Positions 34,258 through 42,238 of a DNA stretch of 64,000 bases are shown here, piece by piece. Within the stretch, counting starts at the first letter, position 1. The number at the start of each line of letters is the position of its first letter. Below the pieces are notes generated by a model, which was not told where the DNA came from, ran no database searches, and saw only the letters and a list, made by a program, of their open reading frames with translations. The stretch is from Anaerolineales bacterium HSG25 (GTDB lineage: Bacteria; Chloroflexota; Anaerolineae; 4572-78; J111), in NCBI GenBank assembly GCA_030377865.1, contig JAUCGA010000004.1:1-64000 (forward strand), read 5' to 3'. The position numbers were made by a program, and so were the translations under genes.

Positions 34258-37200
34258 TTGACAACAATTCTAACGACACTTCTAAAAAAAATAGATTATG
34301 ATGTCTTGCTAGCCTGTATCATCCCCCTATTCGCGATAATCCCCATGTTGAGCTATGCCGGACTGCCCAACAGTGCCGACGGGCCAATTCATCTGATTCG
34401 CCAAGTGGAATTTAACCAAGCTTGGCAAGAAGGAAACTATTATCCTCGTTGGGGTACTGATTTGGCTTTAGGGCATGGCATGCCAATTTTTAGCTATGCC
34501 CCTCCCTCGCTCTATTTTTTGACCCAATTTTTTCATCTCCTTGGACTAACACTCGACGAAGCCATGAAGTCAGTCGTCATTTTCGACTTTATTCTCTATA
34601 GTTTGGGCATGTTTCTTCTTGTCCGCCCCGTTTTTGGTGCATATCCAGCCTTAATGGCCGCAACAGTTCATGTTTATGCCCCATATCGTTTACGAGAGGC
34701 TTATATTCAAGGTAACTATGGTCAGTTTACCGGATTAGCCTGTTATGCCTTTATTTGTTGGGGTTTTTATGGAGTGGTTATCGACGGGCGACCCCGTTAT
34801 ACAATTTTTGCCGCGATTTCACTGGCCGGATTACTTCTCAGTCATAACATCAGCGCCATGAATTTTGCCCCGCTTCTGGCTGCCTACCTGATTTTTCTTC
34901 TTTTATTACAACTGTGGCAAAACAGACTCACCGTTAATCAGACCGACACCTCCTCGCAACTGTGGAGACATGTCTCATTGTATGCCTTTGCCCGAACTGT
35001 TATCGCCGGACTACTGGGCATGGGACTAGCCGCCATATTTTGGATTCCTGCCTTTGTTGAACGGCACGATATTAAACTGGAAGGCATTACTCAGGATTTT
35101 TTCGACTTCCGCGAAAACTTCATCAGCTTGAGCGATCTGTTATCACCCCCGATGGCACTTGATTTAACGGCCATCAATCCGACCTTTCCTTTTAGTATCG
35201 GTTTCCCTCAACTGATTGGGACTGGATTAGGCATGCTGGCTGTGGGCTGGTTGTTCTGGCGGCAATACACTCACCTCCCTGAGCCCAAGACCATTAAGTT
35301 AGCAGAGTCTCGCCCCCCCTCAGTCCCCCCCAAAGGGAGAGGGAACTGGCTTCCCCCCCTTTGGGGGGGACTGAGGGGGAGGGCTGATTCCCTTGACTTA
35401 ACGGCTTTGCTCCCTGAGCCATCATCTCCACTGGCTTTTAGACTGACTCGACTGTTTGGTTTTGCCCCATTTGCTCACACCCTATTTTTTGCCCTTTGGA
35501 CTCTCATCTATAGCTTTCTGACCATTCCGCCATCCCAACTGATTTGGGAAAATGTTCCCTTATTAGAACTCACCGAATTCCCGTGGCGGATGCTCGGCCC
35601 CGCTCTGTTTTGTGCTAGTTTTTTGGCCGCTCCTGCTTTTACCATGCTAAACAATTTTTTCAGCCGTATGGCCCGTCGTCAATTTCCCCAAACCATACCC
35701 CATTCACCTCAAATTCTGTTGATTATCGGTTTGTTCAGCACAATTGCCCTTAATTTGCATTATCTCTATCCGGTTCAGTTTATTGAGTGGAACACGCCCA
35801 CTCCAAAAGACGTGTTCCAGTACGAGATTAACACCGGCGCAATCGGAACCACCAGCACCGGCGAATTTCTCCCTCGATATGCCCAACAACATCCCCAATC
35901 AGACACCTTATGGCCCGACTATCAAGCCGGTCAACTCCCCCAGCGACTCGATCCGGCGACAATTCCGGCTCAAGCGACTGTCGAAACGGTCTACCACCGT
36001 TCTGAGTCAGAGATGTTTCGCATAGATACACCAGAGCCATTTATGACCACGCTACGGATGCTCTATTGGCCCGGTTGGCAGATATATCTGGATGGTCAAC
36101 CCACCGATTTTCGCATTACCGAACCGACGGGACTCGTTGAACTGACAATTCCTGCCGGAGAACATACTCTCTCAACCCAACTGGAAAACACTCTGATTCG
36201 GCAGTGGGGGAAGTGGTTGTCGATTGTTGCCCTTGTTATCTTGATTTATTACTTTGGTCGCATGTTTTACCTGTCTTCTCTGAACGTTCGCTCGAAACCA
36301 GAAATACCCACTAATGAGAAAGATGGTATCTTGTTAACATTGGAGAGCCGTAGAATCTCATCCCCATATTTTGCCGTAACTACTCTGCTACTTTTCTCCA
36401 TGTATTTGCTGACCCGCCCTCTGTTTCCATTTTTCAGCCTGCAATCTGACCCCAACCATCCCCAACTAGCCGACCAAGTTTTACAGGCCGACTTTGCCGA
36501 CCAGATTCGATTGGTTGGCATGGATGAGTTGCCCATGTTTCAGCTTAACACCAATGCCGACACGACCATGATCGTTACCCTCTACTGGCGTGCTTTGTTA
36601 GACCTTGATACGAACTACGCCGTATTTATCCATCTTGATGGGCCGAATGGTCAGACCTACGCCACCGCCGATGAGCCAAATCCTGAGTTTATCCCCTCCC
36701 GAAATTGGCCGACCGGTCTTTATCTGCGAAACCCGATTCATCTGCATGTGCCAGCCGACCTACCTCCGATTCGGTACGATGTTACCGTAGGGGTATATAA
36801 CCCCGAAACCGGCGATCGCCTGCCTTTGGCGGACGGTCAAACTGCCTTTAAAATTGATGAGCTATGGCTAACTGAATCCTTACCAGACCTGCCCGCCAAA
36901 CCACTTGCTCGATTTGGGGCGCATGTTGTTTTGTGGCAAGTGACCGTTGATGAAGCAGTGCATCTTTACTGGCAAACCGAAGCACCACTCACCGATAACC
37001 TGTCGATTTTTCTGCACGCGCTCGACGAAAATGGAGCCATGCTCAGTCAGGTTGACGGCGTACCTTATCAAGGGCTATATCCCTTACCGCATTGGTTGCC
37101 CCATCAGCCACTTATTGACACCCGTCCGCTAGAACAAATTGATAGGGTTCATAGCCTAGCCATCGGAATTTATGACCCCCTGACCAGTGAACGTTTACCT

Positions 37201-37260
37201 GTGCTTGACGTAGACGGAAACTCCGTGCCAGATGGTCGGTTGGTGATTCCCGTTCCCTAA
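34258..37260 (+). CDS. Very large PTPS-related multi-spanning membrane protein with two C-terminal beta modules
   Basis: 1000 residues from a TTG start; no ATG fits upstream of the first membrane segment and no clear ribosome site is visible, so the start is uncertain. About ten to twelve membrane segments in residues 15-520 and one near 660, with the PTPS-related signature (DGPIHLIRQVEFNQAWQEG, YYPRWGTDLALGHGMPIFSY, PPSLYFLTQ). These are GT-C-like membrane proteins, often in polysaccharide or glycosylation loci. The periplasmic part (530-650) ends with TPEPFMTTLRMLYWPGWQIY, as in YfhO-type tails. The C-terminal third has two related beta modules (TLYWRALLDLDTNYAVFIHL; HLYWQTEAPLTDNLSIFLHA). 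Residues about 349-379 come from an in-frame G/C-rich repeat (35302-35395). Confidence 0.78.
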   Translation: MTTILTTLLKKIDYDVLLACIIPLFAIIPMLSYAGLPNSADGPIHLIRQVEFNQAWQEGNYYPRWGTDLALGHGMPIFSYAPPSLYFLTQFFHLLGLTLDEAMKSVVIFDFILYSLGMFLLVRPVFGAYPALMAATVHVYAPYRLREAYIQGNYGQFTGLACYAFICWGFYGVVIDGRPRYTIFAAISLAGLLLSHNISAMNFAPLLAAYLIFLLLLQLWQNRLTVNQTDTSSQLWRHVSLYAFARTVIAGLLGMGLAAIFWIPAFVERHDIKLEGITQDFFDFRENFISLSDLLSPPMALDLTAINPTFPFSIGFPQLIGTGLGMLAVGWLFWRQYTHLPEPKTIKLAESRPPSVPPKGRGNWLPPLWGGLRGRADSLDLTALLPEPSSPLAFRLTRLFGFAPFAHTLFFALWTLIYSFLTIPPSQLIWENVPLLELTEFPWRMLGPALFCASFLAAPAFTMLNNFFSRMARRQFPQTIPHSPQILLIIGLFSTIALNLHYLYPVQFIEWNTPTPKDVFQYEINTGAIGTTSTGEFLPRYAQQHPQSDTLWPDYQAGQLPQRLDPATIPAQATVETVYHRSESEMFRIDTPEPFMTTLRMLYWPGWQIYLDGQPTDFRITEPTGLVELTIPAGEHTLSTQLENTLIRQWGKWLSIVALVILIYYFGRMFYLSSLNVRSKPEIPTNEKDGILLTLESRRISSPYFAVTTLLLFSMYLLTRPLFPFFSLQSDPNHPQLADQVLQADFADQIRLVGMDELPMFQLNTNADTTMIVTLYWRALLDLDTNYAVFIHLDGPNGQTYATADEPNPEFIPSRNWPTGLYLRNPIHLHVPADLPPIRYDVTVGVYNPETGDRLPLADGQTAFKIDELWLTESLPDLPAKPLARFGAHVVLWQVTVDEAVHLYWQTEAPLTDNLSIFLHALDENGAMLSQVDGVPYQGLYPLPHWLPHQPLIDTRPLEQIDRVHSLAIGIYDPLTSERLPVLDVDGNSVPDGRLVIPVP
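35302..35395 (-). repeat. In-frame repeat inside the PTPS-related gene
   Basis: GCAGAGTCTCG then CCCCCCTCAGTCCCCCCC, and later CCCTTTGGGGGGGACTGAG: a G/C palindrome whose left part matches the core of family E in reverse. It is read through as ESRPPSVPPKGRGNWLPP in a loop between membrane segments. Confidence 0.75.
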
Positions 37261-37274
37261 TAGAAACATTTACG

Positions 37275-37408
37275 GTTGTTGACGTGTTGACTGATAGCCT
37301 TGGGCTAAAGCCATAAGGCTAAAAACTCAAGACCGCTAAAAGCGGCCTAAATAGCTGGCTTTAGCCTGCTTTAGCTATCAGCATCGGGATTTATTCCGAT
37401 GTGTCATC
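37275..37408 (+). repeat. Repeat F, copy 2 (uninterrupted, about 134 bp)
   Basis: TTGACGTGTTGACTGATAGC to CATCGGGATTTATTCCGATG. Serves as the empty-site reference for the copy at 15938. Confidence 0.8.
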
Positions 37409-37429
37409 TAATTGCAGGGTAATATCTGA

Positions 37430-37539
37430 TAAAATTAACAAGGATAAAGGTGAAAAATCCTGTCAATCCTGTCAATCCTGTTAATCCTGTTAATCCTGTC
37501 GAAAAAATCTTTTTTCTAATCAAGATGTCGGGTCCCAAG
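37430..37539 (+). repeat. Repeat J (TTAATCCTGT units)
   Basis: Five CAATCCTGT/TTAATCCTGT units, then CGAAAAAATCTTTTTTCTAATCAAG...TCGGGTCCCAAGA. A near-identical block is at 42128-42222 and inverted pieces at 58640-58700 and 58975-59035. The apparent upstream extension of the next gene is this repeat. Confidence 0.75.
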
Positions 37540-40053
37540 ATGAAAACACCTCCTTATATTAACCCCTCAGTCGGTATATTGCTCCTCTACCTATTGCTGA
37601 CTATCCTGTTGACCTACCCTCTTAGTCTTAACCTCAGCACCACTGTTCCCAACGACATCGGCGATCCCTTGCTCAACACCTGGATTTTGGCTTGGGATAA
37701 TCAGATCCTGCTGACCGATCCGCTGAACCTATTTCAGGCCAATATTTTTCATCCTCTACCGCACACCCTCGCCTACTCTGAGATCATGTTCAGCACCGCC
37801 ATGTTGATATTTCCCCTACACCATTATTGGGGTGAGCCGATTGTTAGCTACAACCTCAGTTTATTACTTAGTTTTGTGCTATCTGCGTATGGCATGTATC
37901 TACTCGTCTTGTCATGGACTCATCAACGCCGAGCCGCCTTTATCGCCGGATTGATATTCGGCTTTGCTCCGTATCGGTTTGCCGCGATTGCCCATTTACA
38001 ACTGCTTACCTTTCAATGGTTGCCCTTTATTATTCTAGCCTTAGACCTTCTCAATCGACCAACTAAAGGGAAAAACACCTCAACCAACATGGTAGAAAAA
38101 AATAAGCATGTCGGTTATCTGTCACGCTCAAACGTCTATTGGATTTACAGATATGGCCTACTCCTCATCTGTTTTACGGTTCTGCAACTGTTGGCCTCAT
38201 GGTATTTAGCCGTCTACACACTGTTGATTATCGCGGTGTATTACGGCATTTTTATTGGCATCCAAACGGTTCGTTTTTTTCAGTCGAAACAGTCAAGCTC
38301 AACGATTTTTGCCTCGTTTAATTCTCATTACCCATCTTTTTTCGCGCTTATAATCTCCCTATTATTCCTTTTGCCCTTTATTTTACCCTACTTGACGGTT
38401 TTGAGTGATTTGCGCGCCGCTCGTCCTTTAGATGTGGCGCTTACACTAGCCGCCCAGCCGACTGACTATCTGGCCGCGGCTCCGTTCAATCGACTATTTG
38501 GCTCCTTGACCGAACCGTTTCGTCAACGACCTGATTTCACCGAAGAAAACACCCTGTTTTTGGGGATTATTACTCCGTTATTGGTTTTACTGGCTCTAAC
38601 CCGTTTGGTAAAACCGACGATGGCCATAGTTTCGGCCATTTACACATGTCACTTTGAGCGTAGTTTGCGAAGAATCCACCCTAAAATAGCAGAATGGAGA
38701 CTCTTCAACCTTCGGTTTCAGAGTGACATGACCCAAACGACGACTAAGGAAGTTCCAGAATTTAAAACCTCCCAAAACCATTGTGACACTCTACCCTCTC
38801 CCAGCCTCCCCCTGCTAGGGGGAGGAGCCGCTTCCCCCCTAGCAGGGGGGACTGAGGGGGGTAGAGACTCTGCTCAATTTGGGAGATTTATTTTCTTGGA
38901 ATTGCCTAAGACCTTTCAATCATCAAGAATAATAAGTGACCATACCTGTCGTATTTTCGCGTTGTTGATCATTTTATTCAGCACGGTAGCCTTGACCTTT
39001 GCCTTGCCCTATAGCCTCTTGGCAACCCTATTTCCTCCCTCAACCGTGATTCGTGTTCCGCCTCGGTGGATAATTCCAGCACTGTTTGCGGTAGCTGGTT
39101 TAGCCGGTTACGGGGTTAAGGAGCTTCCACAATTTGGTCGTACAGGACATGGCTTATTCGCGCTCGTCAGCATTGTTGTTTTGTTAGAGGCATGGTCAAC
39201 ACCCTTGCGATTGGCTCCGGTTGATAATCAAGCCGTCTTGAATCCGGCTTACCGTTGGTTAGCTGAACAGGAATCCAGATCGGAGGTGGTTCTGCTCGAA
39301 CTGCCCATGTACGGCTACAATAGCCCCGAATACCCTGAGGTCAAACGGATGTATGCCAGCACCCTGGGTTGGTGGTGCTTGATTAACGGTTATTCTGGTT
39401 TTACCCCCGCTCGTCAGGCTGAGTTAGCGCAAGGGATGGCCGGTTTTCCCGATTCAACGGCCCATCAAACCATACAAACCCTTGCTCAACAGATTACCTT
39501 GCCCATCTATCTGCTGGTGCATCCCGGCGAGTCTCCCTTTGAGCGTAGCCAATGGGAGGAGGCTGACCGTTGGATCATTGAACGGAATCCCACCTTGTTG
39601 CCGATAGGACAGTTTGAGGGAGATTACCTTTATCAGCATAGACCACTCTCAGCCACGCCGTTGCGATCTCCGCTGGTAAGATTTGATAGGTACATTCAGT
39701 TAAATCACGCGTTTATCAACACTCCTCAACCTGCCATGCAGAACAGCCCAACGGTCATTTTGCACTGGCAAACCAACGCTCCTTTGATCCATGACTACAC
39801 GGTATTTGTACATTTTCGAGCCAAAGATGGGTTTGTGTTAGCTCAAGCAGATAGCCCTCCGGTGAGCGGATATTACTCGACCACTCAGTGGCAACCAAAC
39901 GAAATCATACAGGATATTCACCTGATTCCTTTGTTAGAGTATGACCATGTCGCCATTGGCCTTTATGACCCCACCACCGGCGAACGCCTGCCTGCCTACG
40001 ATGACGCGGGTCAACGCTTGTCCGACGATGCTTGGATTTTACAACCTCACTGA
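37540..40053 (+). CDS. Large GT-C-like membrane protein with in-frame repeat insertions
   Basis: 837 residues from the ATG at 37540; an in-frame GTG at 37450 would add an NPVNPVNPV tail that is only repeat J. About eleven membrane segments in residues 10-530. The first outside loop NDIGDPLLNTWILAWDNQI carries acidic residues typical of GT-C glycosyltransferases. Residues about 369-456 are encoded by two palindromic repeats: a CACTTTGAGCG/CAGAGTGACATG hairpin (38644-38735) and a complete family E element (38748-38906) read as KEVPEFKTSQNHCDTLPSPS onward. Beyond, membrane segments resume (FALLIILFSTVALTFALPYS). The C terminus (about 730-830) is a beta module like those in the proteins at 34258 and 60990. 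Possible truncated function due to the insertion cannot be judged. Confidence 0.78.
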   Translation: MKTPPYINPSVGILLLYLLLTILLTYPLSLNLSTTVPNDIGDPLLNTWILAWDNQILLTDPLNLFQANIFHPLPHTLAYSEIMFSTAMLIFPLHHYWGEPIVSYNLSLLLSFVLSAYGMYLLVLSWTHQRRAAFIAGLIFGFAPYRFAAIAHLQLLTFQWLPFIILALDLLNRPTKGKNTSTNMVEKNKHVGYLSRSNVYWIYRYGLLLICFTVLQLLASWYLAVYTLLIIAVYYGIFIGIQTVRFFQSKQSSSTIFASFNSHYPSFFALIISLLFLLPFILPYLTVLSDLRAARPLDVALTLAAQPTDYLAAAPFNRLFGSLTEPFRQRPDFTEENTLFLGIITPLLVLLALTRLVKPTMAIVSAIYTCHFERSLRRIHPKIAEWRLFNLRFQSDMTQTTTKEVPEFKTSQNHCDTLPSPSLPLLGGGAASPLAGGTEGGRDSAQFGRFIFLELPKTFQSSRIISDHTCRIFALLIILFSTVALTFALPYSLLATLFPPSTVIRVPPRWIIPALFAVAGLAGYGVKELPQFGRTGHGLFALVSIVVLLEAWSTPLRLAPVDNQAVLNPAYRWLAEQESRSEVVLLELPMYGYNSPEYPEVKRMYASTLGWWCLINGYSGFTPARQAELAQGMAGFPDSTAHQTIQTLAQQITLPIYLLVHPGESPFERSQWEEADRWIIERNPTLLPIGQFEGDYLYQHRPLSATPLRSPLVRFDRYIQLNHAFINTPQPAMQNSPTVILHWQTNAPLIHDYTVFVHFRAKDGFVLAQADSPPVSGYYSTTQWQPNEIIQDIHLIPLLEYDHVAIGLYDPTTGERLPAYDDAGQRLSDDAWILQPH
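38644..38735 (+). repeat. In-frame GTCACTTTGAGCG palindrome
   Basis: CATGTCACTTTGAGCGTAG and TTTCAGAGTGACATG are inverted partners. Read as CHFERSLRRIHP...LRFQSDM within the membrane-protein gene, immediately before the E element. Confidence 0.7.
38748..38906 (+). mobile_element. Family E miniature element, copy 3 (159 bp), inside a gene
   Basis: Ends GGAAGTTCCAGAATTTAAAA and TTTCTTGGAATTGCC, flanked by TAA (38745-38747, 38907-38909). Element plus duplication is 162 bp, 54 codons, with no stop in the host frame. Confidence 0.9.
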
Positions 40054-40101
40054 ATATTTACTCTTCACCACTTTTCACTTTTCACTCTTCACTTTTCATT
40101 C

Positions 40102-40192
40102 GTAAATATTCAGTGAACTCGCCAGAAGGAACGTCAGAAACCCGATTTCTCAAAGAAATCGGGTTTCTAGGGCGGTTTTACTGAACATTTAC
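40102..40192 (+). mobile_element. Family B miniature element, copy 5 (91 bp)
   Basis: Ends GTAAATATTCAGTGAACTCG and TTTACTGAACATTTAC; perfect 8-bp duplication TTTCATTC (40094-40101, 40193-40200). CATTCGCC units follow in tandem to about 40235. Confidence 0.92.
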
Positions 40193-40267
40193 TTTCATTC
40201 GCCCATTCGCCCATTCGCCCATTCGTCCATTCACAGATATAATGCCAGATGCATGGAGGTGGCAACA

Positions 40268-41866
40268 ATGAGACGATTTTCATCTTACGGGCCGATTGAC
40301 CCGGAATTACATTATCATGTCCCGCGAGAGGGATTGATTGAACGAGGCTTAACCCAACTAATAGGCGAAAACCCAAAGAAAAGTGGACATTACATCACTG
40401 TTTGGGGACCGCGTCAGACTGGCAAAACTTGGGTGATGCACCAAGTATTGTGGCAATTGGAAGAGGATGAACGGTTTGATGTGGTTAAGATTGAGCTACA
40501 AATAATGGGGCATGATTTTGTTGAAACGATACAATATATTGCTGAAAAAATTGGGCATGAATTGAAAAAATCACTACCATTACCAGATGATATTAAGCAG
40601 TTTGAGAGATTATTCACTCCTAATTACTTGGACAAACCATTGATATTGATGTTGGATGAGTTTGATAATCTATCTGAGGAAGTGATAGGCAAGTTGGTGC
40701 AAGCATTCCGTAATATCTATATAGTTCGCCAACGTCAAGCTAATCGACTTACTGCGGAGCGGGATTATCTGTTGCATGGCATAGCCCTAATCGGAGTGCG
40801 GGCCGTGTTGGGTGTGGAGAATCCAAGAGGCTCACCTTTCAATGTGCAACGGAGTATGCACATCCCCAACTTGACCAAGGATGAAGTGACCGGCATGTTC
40901 GATTGGTATCAAAAGGAAACAGGTCAACCGATTGAGCTGGATGTGGTGAAACGGCTCTTTTATGAGACTCGAGGCCAACCCGGTTTGACCTGTTGGTTTG
41001 GGGAGTTGTTGACTGAGAGAAAAGAGTATAACAAAAACCCAAATAAGCCAATAATAATGGCTCAGTTTGATCATGTGTATGGAGCGGCAATGAATTTGTT
41101 GCCCAACAACAACATTCAGAACATCATCAGCAAGGCTAAACAAGAGCCATACAAAGGACTGGTTTTGGATATGTTCAGGACGACTGAAAAAATGCCGTTT
41201 AAGTATGACAATCCATTAACCAATTTCTTGTATCTGAATGGAGTGGTTAACCAAGAAGAAGATAAAGGGGAATATTATCTAAAATTTCCTTGTCCGTTTG
41301 TACAGAAACGATTGTTCAACTACTTCTCTGATGAACTGTTCCATTATGTTGGTCAAATACACGATCCGTTTGAAGATTTTAGCGATACCATCACCGAAAC
41401 CAGTTTACATATCGGCAATCTGCTCCAGCGATATGGGGTTTATCTGGCCGAAAATCGTGATTGGTTGTTGAAAGATGTGCCGCGTCGGGCTGATCTACGA
41501 ATATTTGAGGCGATCTATCACTTCAATCTGTACATGTATCTGATAAAATTTCTACAAGGATATGATGGTCGTGTTTACCCTGAGTTTCCGACTGGTAACG
41601 GTCAGATTGATTTGATTATCAAGCATGCTGGTAAGATGTATGGCCTTGAGATAAAAAGTTTCTCGACGAACCATGCGTATAAAAAAGCGTTGAGTCAAGC
41701 GGCTCGGTACGGCAAGAGTTTGGGAGTGAACGAGATAACTCTTGGTTTTTTTGTGGAGGCTATCAACGAGGCGAATCGTAAAAAGTATGAGGTGGTCTAT
41801 CAGGATGCCACGACAGGTGTTACCGTCAAACCCGTTTTTGTGGTGATTGGTAGTCGAAAAGCGTGA
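40268..41866 (+). CDS. P-loop ATPase fused to a PD-(D/E)XK nuclease
   Basis: 532 residues from the ATG at 40268, with GGAGG 8 bases upstream; the GTG/ATG at 40253 is inside this ribosome site. N-terminal AAA/STAND-like ATPase: Walker A GPRQTGKT (47-54), Walker B LILMLDEFD (125-132 region), arginine-rich sensor region IGVRAVLGVENP, and a helical lid (FDWYQKETGQPIELDVVKRL, FYETRGQPGLTCWFGELL). C-terminal nuclease: Asp448 in GQIDLIIKHAG, then Glu461 and Lys463 in YGLEIKSFS, the D-x12-ExK core of PD-(D/E)XK nucleases. The architecture parallels, without close sequence identity, the three tandem genes at 52.5-58.6 kb. A strong terminator follows. Role unknown; ATPase-nuclease fusions occur in mobile-element control and defence. 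Confidence 0.82.
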   Translation: MRRFSSYGPIDPELHYHVPREGLIERGLTQLIGENPKKSGHYITVWGPRQTGKTWVMHQVLWQLEEDERFDVVKIELQIMGHDFVETIQYIAEKIGHELKKSLPLPDDIKQFERLFTPNYLDKPLILMLDEFDNLSEEVIGKLVQAFRNIYIVRQRQANRLTAERDYLLHGIALIGVRAVLGVENPRGSPFNVQRSMHIPNLTKDEVTGMFDWYQKETGQPIELDVVKRLFYETRGQPGLTCWFGELLTERKEYNKNPNKPIIMAQFDHVYGAAMNLLPNNNIQNIISKAKQEPYKGLVLDMFRTTEKMPFKYDNPLTNFLYLNGVVNQEEDKGEYYLKFPCPFVQKRLFNYFSDELFHYVGQIHDPFEDFSDTITETSLHIGNLLQRYGVYLAENRDWLLKDVPRRADLRIFEAIYHFNLYMYLIKFLQGYDGRVYPEFPTGNGQIDLIIKHAGKMYGLEIKSFSTNHAYKKALSQAARYGKSLGVNEITLGFFVEAINEANRKKYEVVYQDATTGVTVKPVFVVIGSRKA

Positions 41867-41995
41867 GGCGTGGGGTATATTGTGTGATTATGTCTATCCA
41901 TCCATAAGGCGCGTAATTTGCTCTCACATACCAGCCTCACCTGTATCGTAGGTGTTGTGTAGGACGTGAGGTGTGAAACAACAAAATTTTTATGA

Positions 41996-42033
41996 AACAG
42001 CCAGTCTCTTCAAGAGGCTGGCTGTTTTTCGTT
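41996..42033 (+). terminator. Terminator of the ATPase-nuclease gene
   Basis: AACAGCCAGTCTCTT/CAAGAGGCTGGCTGTT followed by TTTTCG: a strong G/C stem with a T tract, about 130 bp after the stop. Confidence 0.75.
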
Positions 42034-42127
42034 AGGATTAGCAAACTGTTATATACTTGGGTCTTAACATGGAGACTTGCTACCCGACAAGAAGCTTAGC
42101 TCAGGCTAATTATGGAATAATATTTGA

Positions 42128-42222
42128 CAGAATTAACAAGATTAAAAGCAAAAAATCCTGTCAATTCTGTTAATCCTGTCGAAAAAATCTTTTCTTTAAT
42201 CAAGATGTCGGGTCCCAAGACA
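42128..42222 (+). repeat. Repeat J, copy 2
   Basis: CAATTCTGTTAATCCTGT, CGAAAAAATCTTTTCTTTAAT, GTCGGGTCCCAAGAC; same order as at 37430. Confidence 0.75.
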
Positions 42223-42238
42223 TGGAGGTATAACAGAT

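Larger units (their letters stand above)
41867..42238. other. Spacer with terminator and repeat J
   Basis: No gene supported. Terminator at 41996-42033; repeat J block (42128-42222) with CCCGACAAG-type sequence at about 42082 upstream of the SulP gene. Confidence 0.7.

Noticed and set aside
37450-37539. N-terminal extension NPVNPVNPV of the membrane protein at 37540
   Set aside because: The DNA is repeat J, which also occurs as non-coding sequence at 42128, so the extension is not a conserved protein part.
40194-40235. CATTCGCC tandem units as a possible regulatory array
   Set aside because: Short, imperfect, and partly made by the 8-bp duplication of a family B insertion; no support for function.
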